Shown: positions 53,765 through 62,860 of the stretch, piece by piece
How positions within the stretch are numbered: the first letter of the stretch is position 1
Layout of the letters: every line of letters begins with the position of its first letter
Assembly (NCBI RefSeq): GCF_030817415.1
Contig: NZ_JAUSZI010000002.1
Coordinates: forward strand, 1,364,001-1,428,000
Length of the DNA stretch: 64,000 nt
From: Streptomyces umbrinus
Lineage (GTDB): Bacteria > Actinomycetota > Actinomycetes > Streptomycetales > Streptomycetaceae
Reading direction: 5' to 3'
Program-made: the position numbers and the translations under genes
Notes under the pieces: generated by a model
What the model saw: the letters and a program-made list of their open reading frames with translations, nothing else
The model's database searches: none
What the model was told of the DNA's origin: nothing

Positions 53765-55447
53765 ATGGAGAGCAACACTGTCACCGCGGCGCTCGCGCCC
53801 CCGCGTGCGGGCCGTCGCCCGGGCCTCGCCGCCGTCCGCTGGCTGACCACCACTGACCACAAGACGATCGGTACGTTGTACCTGGTCACCTCGTTCGCGT
53901 TCTTCTGCATCGGCGGCGTGATGGCGCTGTTCATGCGCGCCGAACTGGCCCGTCCCGGCACGCAGATCATGTCGAACGAGCAGTTCAACCAGGCGTTCAC
54001 GATGCACGGCACGATCATGCTGCTGATGTTCGCGACGCCGCTGTTCGCCGGTTTCACCAACTGGATCATGCCGCTGCAGATCGGCGCGCCCGACGTGGCG
54101 TTCCCCCGGCTGAACATGTTCGCCTACTGGCTGTACCTGTTCGGCTCGCTGATCGCGGTCGGCGGGTTCCTCACCCCGCAGGGGGCGGCCGACTTCGGCT
54201 GGTTCGCCTACAGCCCGCTCTCCGACGCGGTCCGCTCGCCGGGCATCGGCGCCGACATGTGGATCATGGGTCTGGCGTTCTCCGGCTTCGGCACCATCCT
54301 GGGCGCGGTCAACTTCATCACCACCATCATCTGCATGCGCGCCCCGGGCATGACCATGTTCCGCATGCCGATCTTCGTGTGGAACGTGCTGCTCACCGCG
54401 GTCCTCGTGCTGCTCGCCTTCCCCGTCCTGGCCGCCGCGCTGTTCGCGCTGGAGGCGGATCGGAAATTCGGCGCACACATCTTCGATGCCGCCAACGGCG
54501 GAGCGTTGCTGTGGCAGCACCTGTTCTGGTTCTTCGGGCATCCAGAGGTGTACATCATCGCGCTGCCGTTCTTCGGCATCATCAGTGAGGTCATCCCGGT
54601 CTTCTCCCGCAAGCCGATGTTCGGCTACATGGGATTGATCGGCGCGACCATCGCCATCGCCGGCCTGTCGGTGACGGTGTGGGCCCACCACATGTACGTC
54701 ACCGGCGGTGTGCTGCTGCCGTTCTTCTCCTTCATGACGTTCCTCATCGCCGTGCCAACGGGTGTGAAGTTCTTCAACTGGATCGGCACGATGTGGAAGG
54801 GATCGTTGTCCTTCGAGACCCCGATGCTGTGGGCGACGGGCTTCCTGATCACCTTCACCTTCGGTGGTCTGACCGGTGTCATCCTGGCCTCGCCGCCGAT
54901 GGACTTCCACGTCTCCGACAGCTACTTCGTGGTGGCGCACTTCCACTACGTGGTGTTCGGCACGGTCGTGTTCGCGATGTTCTCCGGCTTCCACTTCTGG
55001 TGGCCGAAGTTCACCGGCAAGATGCTCGACGAACGCCTCGGCAAGATCACCTTCTGGACGCTGTTCATCGGCTTCCACGGCACCTTCCTCGTCCAGCACT
55101 GGCTGGGCACGAACGGTATGCAGCGCCGGATTCCCGACTATCTGGCCGTGGAAGGACTGACGGTCCTGAACACGGTGTCCAGCATCTTCTCCTTCGTCCT
55201 CGGGCTGTCCCTGCTGCCGTTCTTCTACAACGTGTGGAAGACGGCGAAGTACGGCGAGAAGGTCGAGGTCGACGACCCGTGGGGTTACGGCCGTTCGCTG
55301 GAGTGGGCGACCTCCTGTCCTCCGCCGCGGCACAACTTCGTCGTCCTGCCGCGGATCCGTTCCGAATCCCCGGCGTTCGACCTGCACCATCCCGAAATCA
55401 GTGCCGTGGCCGGGCAGTTGCCTGTGCCGGAGAGGGTTCTGCGGTGA
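53765..55447 (+). CDS. ctaD: Cytochrome c oxidase subunit I, isolated paralogue
   Basis: A 560-residue, 12-helix haem-copper oxidase subunit. ATG 53765 is chosen. Haem a ligand in [10 protein letters not shown]; copper B and Tyr in [15 protein letters not shown]; copper B His pair in [10 protein letters not shown]; haem ligands in [12 protein letters not shown]. It forms the oxygen-reducing core. The usual neighbours (subunits II and III, assembly genes) are absent; only a small membrane protein follows. This fits the extra CtaD copies seen in Streptomyces, which may serve low-oxygen or developmental states. Confidence 0.95.
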   Translation: MESNTVTAALAPPRAGRRPGLAAVRWLTTTDHKTIGTLYLVTSFAFFCIGGVMALFMRAELARPGTQIMSNEQFNQAFTMHGTIMLLMFATPLFAGFTNWIMPLQIGAPDVAFPRLNMFAYWLYLFGSLIAVGGFLTPQGAADFGWFAYSPLSDAVRSPGIGADMWIMGLAFSGFGTILGAVNFITTIICMRAPGMTMFRMPIFVWNVLLTAVLVLLAFPVLAAALFALEADRKFGAHIFDAANGGALLWQHLFWFFGHPEVYIIALPFFGIISEVIPVFSRKPMFGYMGLIGATIAIAGLSVTVWAHHMYVTGGVLLPFFSFMTFLIAVPTGVKFFNWIGTMWKGSLSFETPMLWATGFLITFTFGGLTGVILASPPMDFHVSDSYFVVAHFHYVVFGTVVFAMFSGFHFWWPKFTGKMLDERLGKITFWTLFIGFHGTFLVQHWLGTNGMQRRIPDYLAVEGLTVLNTVSSIFSFVLGLSLLPFFYNVWKTAKYGEKVEVDDPWGYGRSLEWATSCPPPRHNFVVLPRIRSESPAFDLHHPEISAVAGQLPVPERVLR

Positions 55448-55800
55448 CGGCGATGGACGAACGGCCGGTCGATGCGGGGGTGTTGATCAACGAGTTGGAG
55501 GGTCATCTGCTGATCGAGGCGACCCTGGGTGAAGGGCGGGCCGAAGCGGGCCGTTTCAGCCGGCAGTTCGGGTGGCTCACCGACAGTCAGCGGGTCGAGG
55601 TCGAGGAGCGGTTCGCGGAGGTGTACGTGGCGCTGGCGGGGGTTTCGTGGCAGCGGACGGTTCAGCGGGGTGCTGAGTTGCGGGGTGAGTATGAGGAGGC
55701 GTATCGGGTGTTGCGTCGACGGGTGCTCTCGGTGTGGCTGTTCGGGATGGCGCTCATCAGCGGGGCCGGCGTCCTGATTGTGTCGCTCGCCCGGCAATGA
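55444..55800 (+). CDS. Small membrane protein translationally coupled to CtaD
   Basis: A 118-residue protein. GTG 55444 shares GTGA with the CtaD stop. Soluble helical N-terminal part ([40 protein letters not shown]) and one C-terminal membrane helix ([20 protein letters not shown]). A role as an accessory of the oxidase is suggested by coupling only. The 3' end overlaps the convergent NmrA-like gene by 44 bases. Its middle is unusually G-rich in T/G codons, unlike its neighbours. Confidence 0.8.
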   Translation: MTAMDERPVDAGVLINELEGHLLIEATLGEGRAEAGRFSRQFGWLTDSQRVEVEERFAEVYVALAGVSWQRTVQRGAELRGEYEEAYRVLRRRVLSVWLFGMALISGAGVLIVSLARQ

Positions 55801-56629
55801 CAACCAAGCCTGTTGTTCGATGGCTGCGGGCCGTCAGTGGCTGGTCGCGCAGTTCCCCGCGCCCCTGAAGGGCGCTCCTCTCCGCCAGGAAGTCCTCCCA
55901 GGTTCGCTTGCCGATCGTCGTGTCCGTGAGGGAGAGGTTGTTGCCTGCGCGGTAGGCGCGGCCTGCCTTTCCTGGCATGCGGACTGGGAGCATGAGGCGG
56001 CGCTTGCCGTGGGCCTTCAGGTAGGTGGTGAGCAGGTCGGCCAGGGCGTGGACCGTCGGGCCGGTCAGGTCGGGGACCAGGCCGGCCGGCTTGCCGAGGG
56101 TCAGTTCCACGAGTCGGGCGGCCACGTCGCGGGAGTCGACCGGCTGGAAGCGGAGTCCGCCCGGGACCGGGATCACGGGCAGCTTCGTCATCCCTTGCGC
56201 CATCTTCAGGACCAGGTCATGGAACTGGGCGGCCCGCAGTGTCGTCCACGGCAGGCCGGAGTCGGCCACGGCACGCTCGGCGCCCAGCTTGGCCCGGAAG
56301 TAGCCCAGCGGGACCGCGTCCGCGCCGGTGACAGAGATGTACACCAGGTGCCGTACTCCTGCGCGCGATGCGGCCCGCACGAGGTTGCGGGTCGCCTCGT
56401 CGTCGCCCTTGGGGCCGCCCGCGAGGTGGAGAACGGTCTCGACTCCGGCCAGCGCGGCCTCGATGCCCTCACCCTTGAGCAGGTCGGCGGTCACGTGCTC
56501 GACGCCGTCACCGGTTGCGCGGCCGTGCCTGCTGAGGACCCGCACGTCGTGGCCGGCCTCCCGCAGAAGGGGGACGACGTGGCTGCCCAGGGTGCCCGTA
56601 CCGCCGGTGACCAGGATGGGAGTCGTCAT
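55757..56629 (-). CDS. NmrA-like NAD(P)-binding reductase, partner of ECF41
   Basis: A 290-residue atypical short-chain dehydrogenase. ATG 56629 follows AGGAACC. Nucleotide site ILVTGGTGTLGSHVV; then HLAGGPKGDDEATRNLVRAA, LVYISVTGADAVPLGYFRAK and RFQPVDSRDVAARLVEL. The conserved part ends near TWEDFLAER; about 40 further residues are encoded by an intergenic repeat and the bases beyond it, so the tail is probably not original. Divergent from the ECF41 sigma gene, matching the known pairing of ECF41 with oxidoreductase or epimerase genes. Confidence 0.87.
   Translation of the reverse strand: MTTPILVTGGTGTLGSHVVPLLREAGHDVRVLSRHGRATGDGVEHVTADLLKGEGIEAALAGVETVLHLAGGPKGDDEATRNLVRAASRAGVRHLVYISVTGADAVPLGYFRAKLGAERAVADSGLPWTTLRAAQFHDLVLKMAQGMTKLPVIPVPGGLRFQPVDSRDVAARLVELTLGKPAGLVPDLTGPTVHALADLLTTYLKAHGKRRLMLPVRMPGKAGRAYRAGNNLSLTDTTIGKRTWEDFLAERSALQGRGELRDQPLTARSHRTTGLVVIAGRATQSGRRPR
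55824..55874. repeat. Interspersed intergenic repeat, copy 2 (short, reverse)
   Basis: On the minus strand it reads GGGGCGCGGGGAACTGCGCG then ACCAGCCACTGACGGCCCGC. It matches both ends of the copies at 51000 and 62738 but lacks their middle. It lies inside the 3' end of the NmrA-like gene. Confidence 0.8.
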
Positions 56630-56706
56630 GGTTCCTCCGTAAATCGCTCGGCCCGGGAGTCCGGCTCCCGGTACCTTCGGCTGGGTTTTCGTGGATCTAC
56701 TGCCAT

Positions 56707-56733
56707 GACCCCGGCCGACGAAGGAATGTGACA
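56707..56733 (-). promoter_or_regulatory. Candidate ECF41-dependent promoter of the NmrA-like gene
   Basis: On the minus strand TGTCACA (56733-56727) is followed after 16 bases by GGTC (56710-56707). The described ECF41 promoter is TGTCACA and CGTC with a similar gap, so one base differs. It overlaps the ribosome site of the sigma gene itself. Confidence 0.5.
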
Positions 56734-56734
56734 C

Positions 56735-57619
56735 GTGAGCGAGCTCGACTGGCTGACCGAGGGTTTCGAGGAACACCGGCCCCGTCTGCACGCGATGGCG
56801 TACCGGATGCTCGGTTCCGCGAGTGAGGCCGACGACGCTCTTCAGGACGCCTGGCTGCGGGTGGGGCGCGCCGACACCGACGGCGTGGAGAACATCGGCG
56901 GGTGGCTGACGACCGTGGTGGCGCGGGTGTGCCTCAACATGCTGCGCTCGAGGGAGCACCGGCGTGAGGAGTCGCTCGAAGCGCAGGTGACCGTTCCGGC
57001 GCGTGGTCAGGACGATGGGCGCGATCCCGAGGAGGAGGCTCTGCTGGCCGACTCGGTCGGGGTGGCCCTGCTGGTCGTGCTGGACACGCTGTCCCCTGCC
57101 GAGCGCCTCTCCTTCGTCCTGCACGACATGTTCGCCGTGCCCTTCGACGAGATCGGCCCGATGCTGGAGCGTTCTCCGGCCGCCGTGAGACAGCTCGCGA
57201 GCCGTGCCAGGCGCCGGGTCAAGGGTGCCTCACCGCTGCCCGAGGCCGATCTGGCCCGTCGGCGCCGTGTCGTGGACGCCTTCCTGGCCGCCACCCGCGG
57301 CGGGAACTTCGACGCCCTGGTCGCCCTGCTCCATCCGGACGTGGTGCTGCACGCCGACAGGTCGGTCGTCCCGACGCCCGAGCCCGTCGTGGTGAACGGT
57401 GCGCACCCGGTCGCCAAGGGCGCGATGGCCGCCACGGGCCGGGCCCGGTTCACCGGTCCCGCGCTGGTGAACGGTTCGGTCGGACTCGCGATGGCTCCGC
57501 ACGGGCGGCTCTTCCTGGTGCTCGCCTTCACGATCACGGACGACCTGATCACCGGGATCGATGTCGTGGCGGACCCCGACCGCCTCGACGAACTGGAGCT
57601 CGCGGTGCTCGACGGCTGA
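56735..57619 (+). CDS. ECF41-type sigma factor with C-terminal SnoaL-like domain
   Basis: A 294-residue sigma factor. GTG 56735 follows AAGGA. Region 2: RPRLHAMAYRMLGSASEADD, then LQDAWLRV, WLTTVVARVCLNMLRS. Region 4: LDTLSPAERLSFVLHDMFAV then FDEIGPMLERSPAAVRQLAS. After it, a SnoaL/NTF2-like domain (RRVVDAFLAATRGGNFDALV ALLHPDV-like) with a near-C-terminal DPDRLDEL resembling the ECF41 NPDKL motif. In ECF41 the C-terminal domain controls activity in place of an anti-sigma factor. Its target is usually the neighbouring oxidoreductase-type gene. Confidence 0.9.
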   Translation: MSELDWLTEGFEEHRPRLHAMAYRMLGSASEADDALQDAWLRVGRADTDGVENIGGWLTTVVARVCLNMLRSREHRREESLEAQVTVPARGQDDGRDPEEEALLADSVGVALLVVLDTLSPAERLSFVLHDMFAVPFDEIGPMLERSPAAVRQLASRARRRVKGASPLPEADLARRRRVVDAFLAATRGGNFDALVALLHPDVVLHADRSVVPTPEPVVVNGAHPVAKGAMAATGRARFTGPALVNGSVGLAMAPHGRLFLVLAFTITDDLITGIDVVADPDRLDELELAVLDG

Positions 57620-57686
57620 CGGCGGTACGGCGCGTCGGCGTGCGGACCCTATGACCCGTACGGCACGCGCCGCCATACTGACCGTC

Positions 57687-58937
57687 GTGCGAGTAGCGAT
57701 CATGACGGCGGGGTCGCGGGGCGACGCCGCGCCGTACACAGGACTTGGGCACGGGCTGGCACGGGGCGGGCACGAGGTCACCGTGGTGACGCACGCGTGC
57801 TTCGAACCGCTGGTGGCAGCCGCCGGGGTGGGCTTTCATCCACTGCCCGTGGATCCGCGGGCCGAACTGGAGTCCGTACGCGGGCTCGCGCTGCATCGCA
57901 GCGTCACCGGGATCGGGAAGCTGGCCCGGGTCGTCGAGATGGCCAGGTCGTTGGTGGGGCGGATGGCCGACGATCTGGTGGCCGCCGCCGAGGCCGCCGA
58001 TGTGCTGCTGTTGTCGAGTTCGCTGGGGCCTCTCGGTCACGCCATCGCCGAGGGGCACGCGCTGCCGAGCATGGGCGTCTATCTCCAACCCCTGGCGCCC
58101 ACGGGGGAGTTCGCTCCTCCGGTGATCGGCACCCGCTCCCTTGGTCCGGCCGGGAACCGGCTCGCGGGGCGGGCCGTCAATGTCGCCGTCGAGCGCATCT
58201 TCGCTGACACCACTCGGTCGCTGCGGGCCCGGCTCGGGCTGCCGCCGCTCGGTTCGCGTGCCGCCCGGCGTGCCCGTGAGCGGCAGAACTGGCCGGTCCA
58301 GCACGGCTTCAGCCCGCTGGTGGTGCCCCGGCCGCTTGACTGGCGGCCCGGTCTGGGCATCGCCGGGTACTGGTGGCCTCACGACCGCGAAGTCCAACTC
58401 CCGGACGGACTGCGGGACTTCCTGGACGCCGGGACCCCTCCGGTCTACTTCGGTCTCGGCAGCGCGACCGTGCCGAATCCCGAGCGGTTGAGCGAGGAGG
58501 TCGTACGAGCCCTGCGGGCGGCCGGGGTGCGTGGTGTCGTGCAGCGGGGCTGGGCCGGGCTGGAGGCCGGCGGGGACGACATGTTCACCGTGGACGAGGT
58601 CCCGCACTCGGCGCTGTTCCCGAGGATGGCCGCGGTGATCCACCACGCGGGTGCGGGCACGACCGCGGCCGCGCTGCGGGCCGGGGTGCCGGCCGTGCCC
58701 GTACCGATCCAGTTCGACGAGGCGTTCTGGGCCGCCCGGCTCGTCGCGCTCGGGGTGGCTCCGGAGGCCGTTCCGCTGCGCAGGCTCGATGCCGAGGCGC
58801 TCGGCGGTGCCGTGGCGCGTGCCGTCACCGAGCCCGTGTACGCCCGCCGCGCGAAGGCGCTGGCCGGCCGGCTCCGGGACGAGGACGGGGTGGGCCCCGT
58901 CCTCGCCGCCGTGGACCGGCTGGCCGCGGGAAACTGA
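57687..58937 (+). CDS. GT1 glycosyltransferase (sterol/rhamnosyl-type)
   Basis: A 416-residue GT-B enzyme. GTG 57687 is chosen because the conserved start VRVAIMTAGSRGDAAPYTGL begins there and CATACT lies just upstream, suggesting a leaderless message; ATG 57651 is an alternative. Donor domain: PPVYFGLGSATVPNPERLSE, VDEVPHSALFPRMAAVIHHA, GAGTTAAALRAGVPAVPVPI and QFDEAFWAARLVALGVAPEA. This class uses UDP- or dTDP-sugars on sterols, lipids and polyketides. No biosynthetic partner is adjacent. Confidence 0.92.
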   Translation: MRVAIMTAGSRGDAAPYTGLGHGLARGGHEVTVVTHACFEPLVAAAGVGFHPLPVDPRAELESVRGLALHRSVTGIGKLARVVEMARSLVGRMADDLVAAAEAADVLLLSSSLGPLGHAIAEGHALPSMGVYLQPLAPTGEFAPPVIGTRSLGPAGNRLAGRAVNVAVERIFADTTRSLRARLGLPPLGSRAARRARERQNWPVQHGFSPLVVPRPLDWRPGLGIAGYWWPHDREVQLPDGLRDFLDAGTPPVYFGLGSATVPNPERLSEEVVRALRAAGVRGVVQRGWAGLEAGGDDMFTVDEVPHSALFPRMAAVIHHAGAGTTAAALRAGVPAVPVPIQFDEAFWAARLVALGVAPEAVPLRRLDAEALGGAVARAVTEPVYARRAKALAGRLRDEDGVGPVLAAVDRLAAGN

Positions 58938-59021
58938 AGCACCGTGAGCCGCCGGCACCCTGCCCGCAGGTCGGAGCACCGCGGCTCCCGGCGACAGCGC
59001 CGCGCCCCCTGGCTAGGGCCC

Positions 59022-60461
59022 CTACGCCACGGTGACGTGCACCGTCATCTCGTCGGCCCCGGGTGTGCCCACCGTCTCGATCGTGACCCCGGTCCAGGTG
59101 CCCTGGGGCAGGTTCAGCGCCGGAGCCGTCTTCTCGCCGACCGTGGTGTTGTCCTTGAACGGGTACAGGTCGTCGCTGTCACCGCGGTTGCCCCGGCCGA
59201 ACATCCGGGAGAGGTCGCCGCGGCCGTCCGCCTGGAGGAGTTCGATGGCCAGGTTCTGTTCGTCGTTGACGTTGTCGATCGATTCGTCGACGACGTAGAC
59301 GGCGATCCCCTCGTCGGGCAGGAAGGCGTCCTGGCCGCGACGGCGACGGTACTCGACGAGTATGTACTGGCTGTCGGACATGGTCGCGGGGTTCTGGATG
59401 AACACCGCTTCGCCGTCCTCGGCGGCGGGCCGCAGCCTGATGTCCCGGGTGGTCTTGTTCACCACCTGGGGCTCGATCCAGCCGTGGAACATACGCAGCA
59501 TGGCGGTCGGGAAGACCGGGGTCAGACCGCCGTTGCCCCATGAACCGCCCGCCATCAGGCAGTAGTTGCCGAGTCCGGCCGAGCGGGTCAGCTGCTGCTG
59601 CCCGGTGTCGTAGTAGTCGGCCCAGCGCGCCGCGAGGTGGCCCCACTCGTGGGCGCAGACGCCGACGGCACTGTCCTCGGGGACGGTCAGGAAGGTGCGC
59701 GCGGACAGACCCGGACCGACGTCGACGCCGCCGGGGATCGTCCACTTGAGGCTCCACAGGTCGCCGCGCTGGGTCGTCTGCTCGGCGCCGCGTCCGGCGT
59801 GGATGACGAACAGGGCGGTGACGACTCCTTCGTCGAGTGCGTCGAAGGAGGTGAAGTCGACTCCGGCGTCCCGGGCCGCCAGTACGGCGTCACGCGCCAA
59901 CCCCTGTGAGTTGCGCGGGAAGTTGGCGTTCATGCCGGAGTTGCCGTCGGCGTAGAAGGAGAGCGGCTGCGGCATCCGGAACCAGCCGTGCACCGCGCCC
60001 TGGACATCGATGCCGGTGCTCGGTGACGTGTCGAAGGCGCTGACGTCGCGGTAGAACGAGCGCATGCTGCCGGTCGGGAACTCGTCGAGGCCGAAGAGCA
60101 TGCTGTCGTAGTGGCCGGGGCCGTGGTCGACCTCGTGCGGCTGGTCGGGAAAGTCGACTAGCAGCACCAACGTCCGGATCGTTCCCCGGAGTTGGGACGG
60201 CGGCCGGGTGATGAGCTGCTTGTCGGTGCTGGGGCCCGGGTCGAGGGCTCCGTCGTCGAGGCCGACGAGGTTCTCGCCCCGCCGTCCCGCGCGCCAGACG
60301 GTGTAGTACTCCTCGAACGTCATGTTCCCTGGCAGGCGGCGTTGCTTGAGCAGTTCGAGATAGCGGGCGTACAACTGCGCCAGGGCCTGGGGCGACAGCG
60401 GTACCGGGCAGGCGGCGGAACAGTCGTGGACTGGTCGTACAGGGCTGAGCGTATGACGCAT
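59022..60461 (-). CDS. M6 family metalloprotease
   Basis: A 479-residue protein. ATG 60461 follows AAGGGGG. Zinc motif HEWGH (271-275) in [20 protein letters not shown], followed by [14 protein letters not shown], typical of the immune inhibitor A/M6 group. Segment [18 protein letters not shown] and the C-terminal beta domain ([20 protein letters not shown]) complete the fold. The N-terminus ([20 protein letters not shown]) is not a signal peptide, so export would need another route. A TTGACA/TATGAG promoter precedes it. Confidence 0.88.
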   Translation of the reverse strand: MRHTLSPVRPVHDCSAACPVPLSPQALAQLYARYLELLKQRRLPGNMTFEEYYTVWRAGRRGENLVGLDDGALDPGPSTDKQLITRPPSQLRGTIRTLVLLVDFPDQPHEVDHGPGHYDSMLFGLDEFPTGSMRSFYRDVSAFDTSPSTGIDVQGAVHGWFRMPQPLSFYADGNSGMNANFPRNSQGLARDAVLAARDAGVDFTSFDALDEGVVTALFVIHAGRGAEQTTQRGDLWSLKWTIPGGVDVGPGLSARTFLTVPEDSAVGVCAHEWGHLAARWADYYDTGQQQLTRSAGLGNYCLMAGGSWGNGGLTPVFPTAMLRMFHGWIEPQVVNKTTRDIRLRPAAEDGEAVFIQNPATMSDSQYILVEYRRRRGQDAFLPDEGIAVYVVDESIDNVNDEQNLAIELLQADGRGDLSRMFGRGNRGDSDDLYPFKDNTTVGEKTAPALNLPQGTWTGVTIETVGTPGADEMTVHVTVA

Positions 60462-60545
60462 CAGGCACCCCCTTCAGGGGACGAACCCCTCTTGCCGGAC
60501 ACGGAGAATCCAGAAAAATCCGGCCATGCGAAGGCCGTACACCTT

Positions 60546-60574
60546 CTCATAGTTGGGGCCGAGATTACTGTCAA
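60546..60574 (-). promoter_or_regulatory. Sigma-70-type promoter of the M6 protease gene
   Basis: On the minus strand: TTGACA (60574-60569), 17-base spacer, TATGAG (60551-60546). This is a consensus -35 and near-consensus -10 for the housekeeping sigma factor. The predicted start lies about 80 bases before the ATG. Confidence 0.72.
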
Positions 60575-60655
60575 TGTGCAGTCGTACAGCGGAACTTGGG
60601 CGTGCCGAAACGGAACTCTCCGGTCCCCCGACCGGGCCGTGCCCTCGGCCCGGAT

Positions 60656-61318
60656 CTACGAGCCCTCCGAACGCCATCCCGCCGGGCGCAGGATCCCCAG
60701 GAGCAACCCCACGAGTTCGTCCACCACCTCGTCGAGGCTCGCGTCGACCCAACCCGAACTCCAGTCGTGCAGCAGGCCGTTGACGCTGCCGATGAACGCC
60801 GCGGCGGCGATCCGGTAATCGCGGGGGACCGCCTCGCCCCGGACCGCGGCGGCCGTGGCCTCGGCGCAGACGAAGTCGATCCAGCGGGAACGACGGGCCA
60901 GCCGTTGCCGTTCGAGCCGTGGGCTGACGCCGATGATCTCGACGAAGGTGATGCGCAGGCGGCGCGGATCGCCGGTGACGTTGGCGGCGTAGGCGCGGAA
61001 GGCTGCCGTGGCGCGTCCCTCGATCGGCAGTCCGTCCGCCTCGGCGAGGCCGGTCAGGGCGGCCTCCTCGGCCCAGTCGTTGACCTGGAGGTGGAGAGCG
61101 GCCAGTACGTCTTCGAGGGTGCGGAACTCCTCGTAGAACTGGCGGGTGGACAGGCCGGCGGCCTCGCTCAGGGCGGAGACGGTCGTGGCGCGGTAACCGG
61201 GGGCGTCCCCGAACAGCTGGAGTCCGGCGTCCAGGAATCTCCGGCGACGCTCGGACTTCCGCTCCTCGGCGGTCTTGCCGCCGTAACGACCGGTCGGCGT
61301 TCGAAGCCTGCCCGCCAT
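60656..61318 (-). CDS. TetR family regulator
   Basis: A 220-residue regulator starting at ATG 61318. The helix-turn-helix is ATTVSALSEAAGLSTRQFYE then EFRTLEDVL. The C-terminal part (VEIIGVSPRLERQRLARRSR, FIGSVNGLLHDWSSGWVDAS) is a typical ligand and dimer domain. It is divergent from the beta-propeller gene, and two inverted repeats lie in the gap, so control of both is likely. Confidence 0.92.
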   Translation of the reverse strand: MAGRLRTPTGRYGGKTAEERKSERRRRFLDAGLQLFGDAPGYRATTVSALSEAAGLSTRQFYEEFRTLEDVLAALHLQVNDWAEEAALTGLAEADGLPIEGRATAAFRAYAANVTGDPRRLRITFVEIIGVSPRLERQRLARRSRWIDFVCAEATAAAVRGEAVPRDYRIAAAAFIGSVNGLLHDWSSGWVDASLDEVVDELVGLLLGILRPAGWRSEGS

Positions 61319-61388
61319 TGACCCTCCCTGATCGACCCGACGGCCAATTTTGTCCTGTCCGGAGTCTTGTGGTGAGCGGGCCCCGCTC

Positions 61389-61433
61389 CTTACTTTCCAG
61401 TAAGTCCAATCTGAACGTACGCGTTTTCAGATT
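61389..61433. promoter_or_regulatory. Two inverted repeats in the TetR/beta-propeller gap
   Basis: CTTACT-TTCC-AGTAAG (61389-61404), perfect 6-base arms, and AATCTGAA (61408-61415) with TTCAGATT (61426-61433), perfect 8-base arms with 10-base spacer. The first is a short TTACT/AGTAA palindrome of the sort bound by TetR proteins. Confidence 0.65.
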
Positions 61434-61474
61434 CTCCGCCTTGTCATGCTCCCCACACATAGGAGAGATCGGTC

Positions 61475-62725
61475 ATGTCTGCCTTCAGAGCCCGGCACGC
61501 CGTGTCCATCGCGGCCGCCCTCGTCCTGGCCGTCACCGCGCCGGCCACCGTGTCCGCCGCACCGAACGCCTCCGCGGATCTGCGAGAGGTGATGTTCGTC
61601 GGCAACAACTGGGAGGGCACCGCCGACGTCATCAAGTCCACGGGCGACTTCGCGAAGGTCGGCCGGATCAACGTCATCCCGGACAAGGACGCGCGGATGG
61701 CGGAGATCAACGCCGACCCGATCAAGTGGATCGCCTTCATGACCATCCGCAACAGCGTGGGCGAGGGTCACGACCAGTTCGTCGACGACATGTACTCCAC
61801 CCCCGACGGCAGGTCGATGGTGGTATCCCGGCCGAGCTTCGCCGACGTGGTCTCGATCGACCTCGCCTCGGGCGACATCAACTGGCGCTTCCCCGTGTCG
61901 GGTTTCCGCGCCGACCACATGGCGGTCTCCCCCGACGGCACCCGGGTCGCCGTCTCGGCCTCCACCTCCAACACCGTGCACGTGCTGGACATCAACACGG
62001 GCAAACAGGCGGGCTCGTTCGCCACGGGTGACAAACCGCACGAGAACATCTTCACCAGCGACGGCAAGCAGATCTGGAACATGGCGATCGGCGACGTCAA
62101 CACCGCGACCGACGCCCCGTGGCTGGACTGGACGAAGGGCGACCGCAAGATCACGGTCGTCGACGCGACCACGTTCAAGCAGGTCAAGGTCATCGACATG
62201 CGACAGCGGCTCGACGCGATCGGCCTCACCGACTACTCCGACGCGGTCCGCCCGGCCGCCTTCAACCCGGACGAGTCGAAGCTGTACTTCCAGGTGTCGT
62301 TCTTCAACGGCTTCTTCGAGTACGACATCGCCACGGACCGGATCACCCGCACCAAGACTCTGCCGATGAACCCCGCGACCAGCACCGACCGCACCACCTG
62401 GGTCAACGACTCGCGCCACCACGGCATCTCGATGAAGCCCGACGGCACGAAGATCTGCGTCGCGGGCACGATGGACGACTACGCGACCGTCATCGACCGC
62501 GCCACCCTCCAGGAGGGCCCGCTCGTCACCGCCTCCAAGCCCTACTGGGCGACCGTCAGCGGTGACGGCAAGTCCTGCGTGGTCTCCGAGAGCGGCGCCG
62601 ACCAGGTCACGGCGATCGACTTCGCCACCGGCAGGAAGACCGTGTCCGTGGCCGTCGGCGACCACCCGCAGCGCGTCCGGCTGGCTCACGTGCCTGCCAA
62701 CTGGACGGGACCGGCCGCCCACTGA
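61475..62725 (+). CDS. Secreted YVTN/beta-propeller protein
   Basis: A 416-residue exported protein. ATG 61475 follows GGAGAGA. Signal peptide: SIAAALVLAVTAPATVSAAP. Repeating blade motifs: SPDGTRVAVSASTSNTVHVL, DINTGKQAGSFATGDKPHEN, KPDGTKICVAGTMDDYATVI, GDGKSCVVSESGADQVTAID, FATGRKTVSVAVGDHPQRVR. This is a seven-bladed YVTN-type propeller, a binding scaffold or possible oxidoreductase. Divergent TetR control is probable. A copy of the interspersed repeat follows the stop. Confidence 0.87.
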   Translation: MSAFRARHAVSIAAALVLAVTAPATVSAAPNASADLREVMFVGNNWEGTADVIKSTGDFAKVGRINVIPDKDARMAEINADPIKWIAFMTIRNSVGEGHDQFVDDMYSTPDGRSMVVSRPSFADVVSIDLASGDINWRFPVSGFRADHMAVSPDGTRVAVSASTSNTVHVLDINTGKQAGSFATGDKPHENIFTSDGKQIWNMAIGDVNTATDAPWLDWTKGDRKITVVDATTFKQVKVIDMRQRLDAIGLTDYSDAVRPAAFNPDESKLYFQVSFFNGFFEYDIATDRITRTKTLPMNPATSTDRTTWVNDSRHHGISMKPDGTKICVAGTMDDYATVIDRATLQEGPLVTASKPYWATVSGDGKSCVVSESGADQVTAIDFATGRKTVSVAVGDHPQRVRLAHVPANWTGPAAH

Positions 62726-62737
62726 CCGCCTCCGGCC

Positions 62738-62825
62738 AGTTCCCCGCGCCCCCAAAGGGGCGCGGGGCTGTGACACTTTGCGGCTCCACCGCGTGGGCGC
62801 GACCAGCCACGACGGACCCGCGGCC
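62738..62825. repeat. Interspersed intergenic repeat, copy 3
   Basis: AGTTCCCCGCGCCCCCAAAG then GGGCGCGGGGCTGTGACAC, GCGGCTCCACCGCGTGGGCG, CGACCAGCCACGACGG. Longest of the three copies. The hairpin at its left end (CCCCGCGCCCC/GGGGCGCGGGG) can also terminate transcription of the propeller gene. Confidence 0.87.
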
Positions 62826-62860
62826 GAAGCACCGGACCCGGCGGAGCGGGGAGACAGTGC

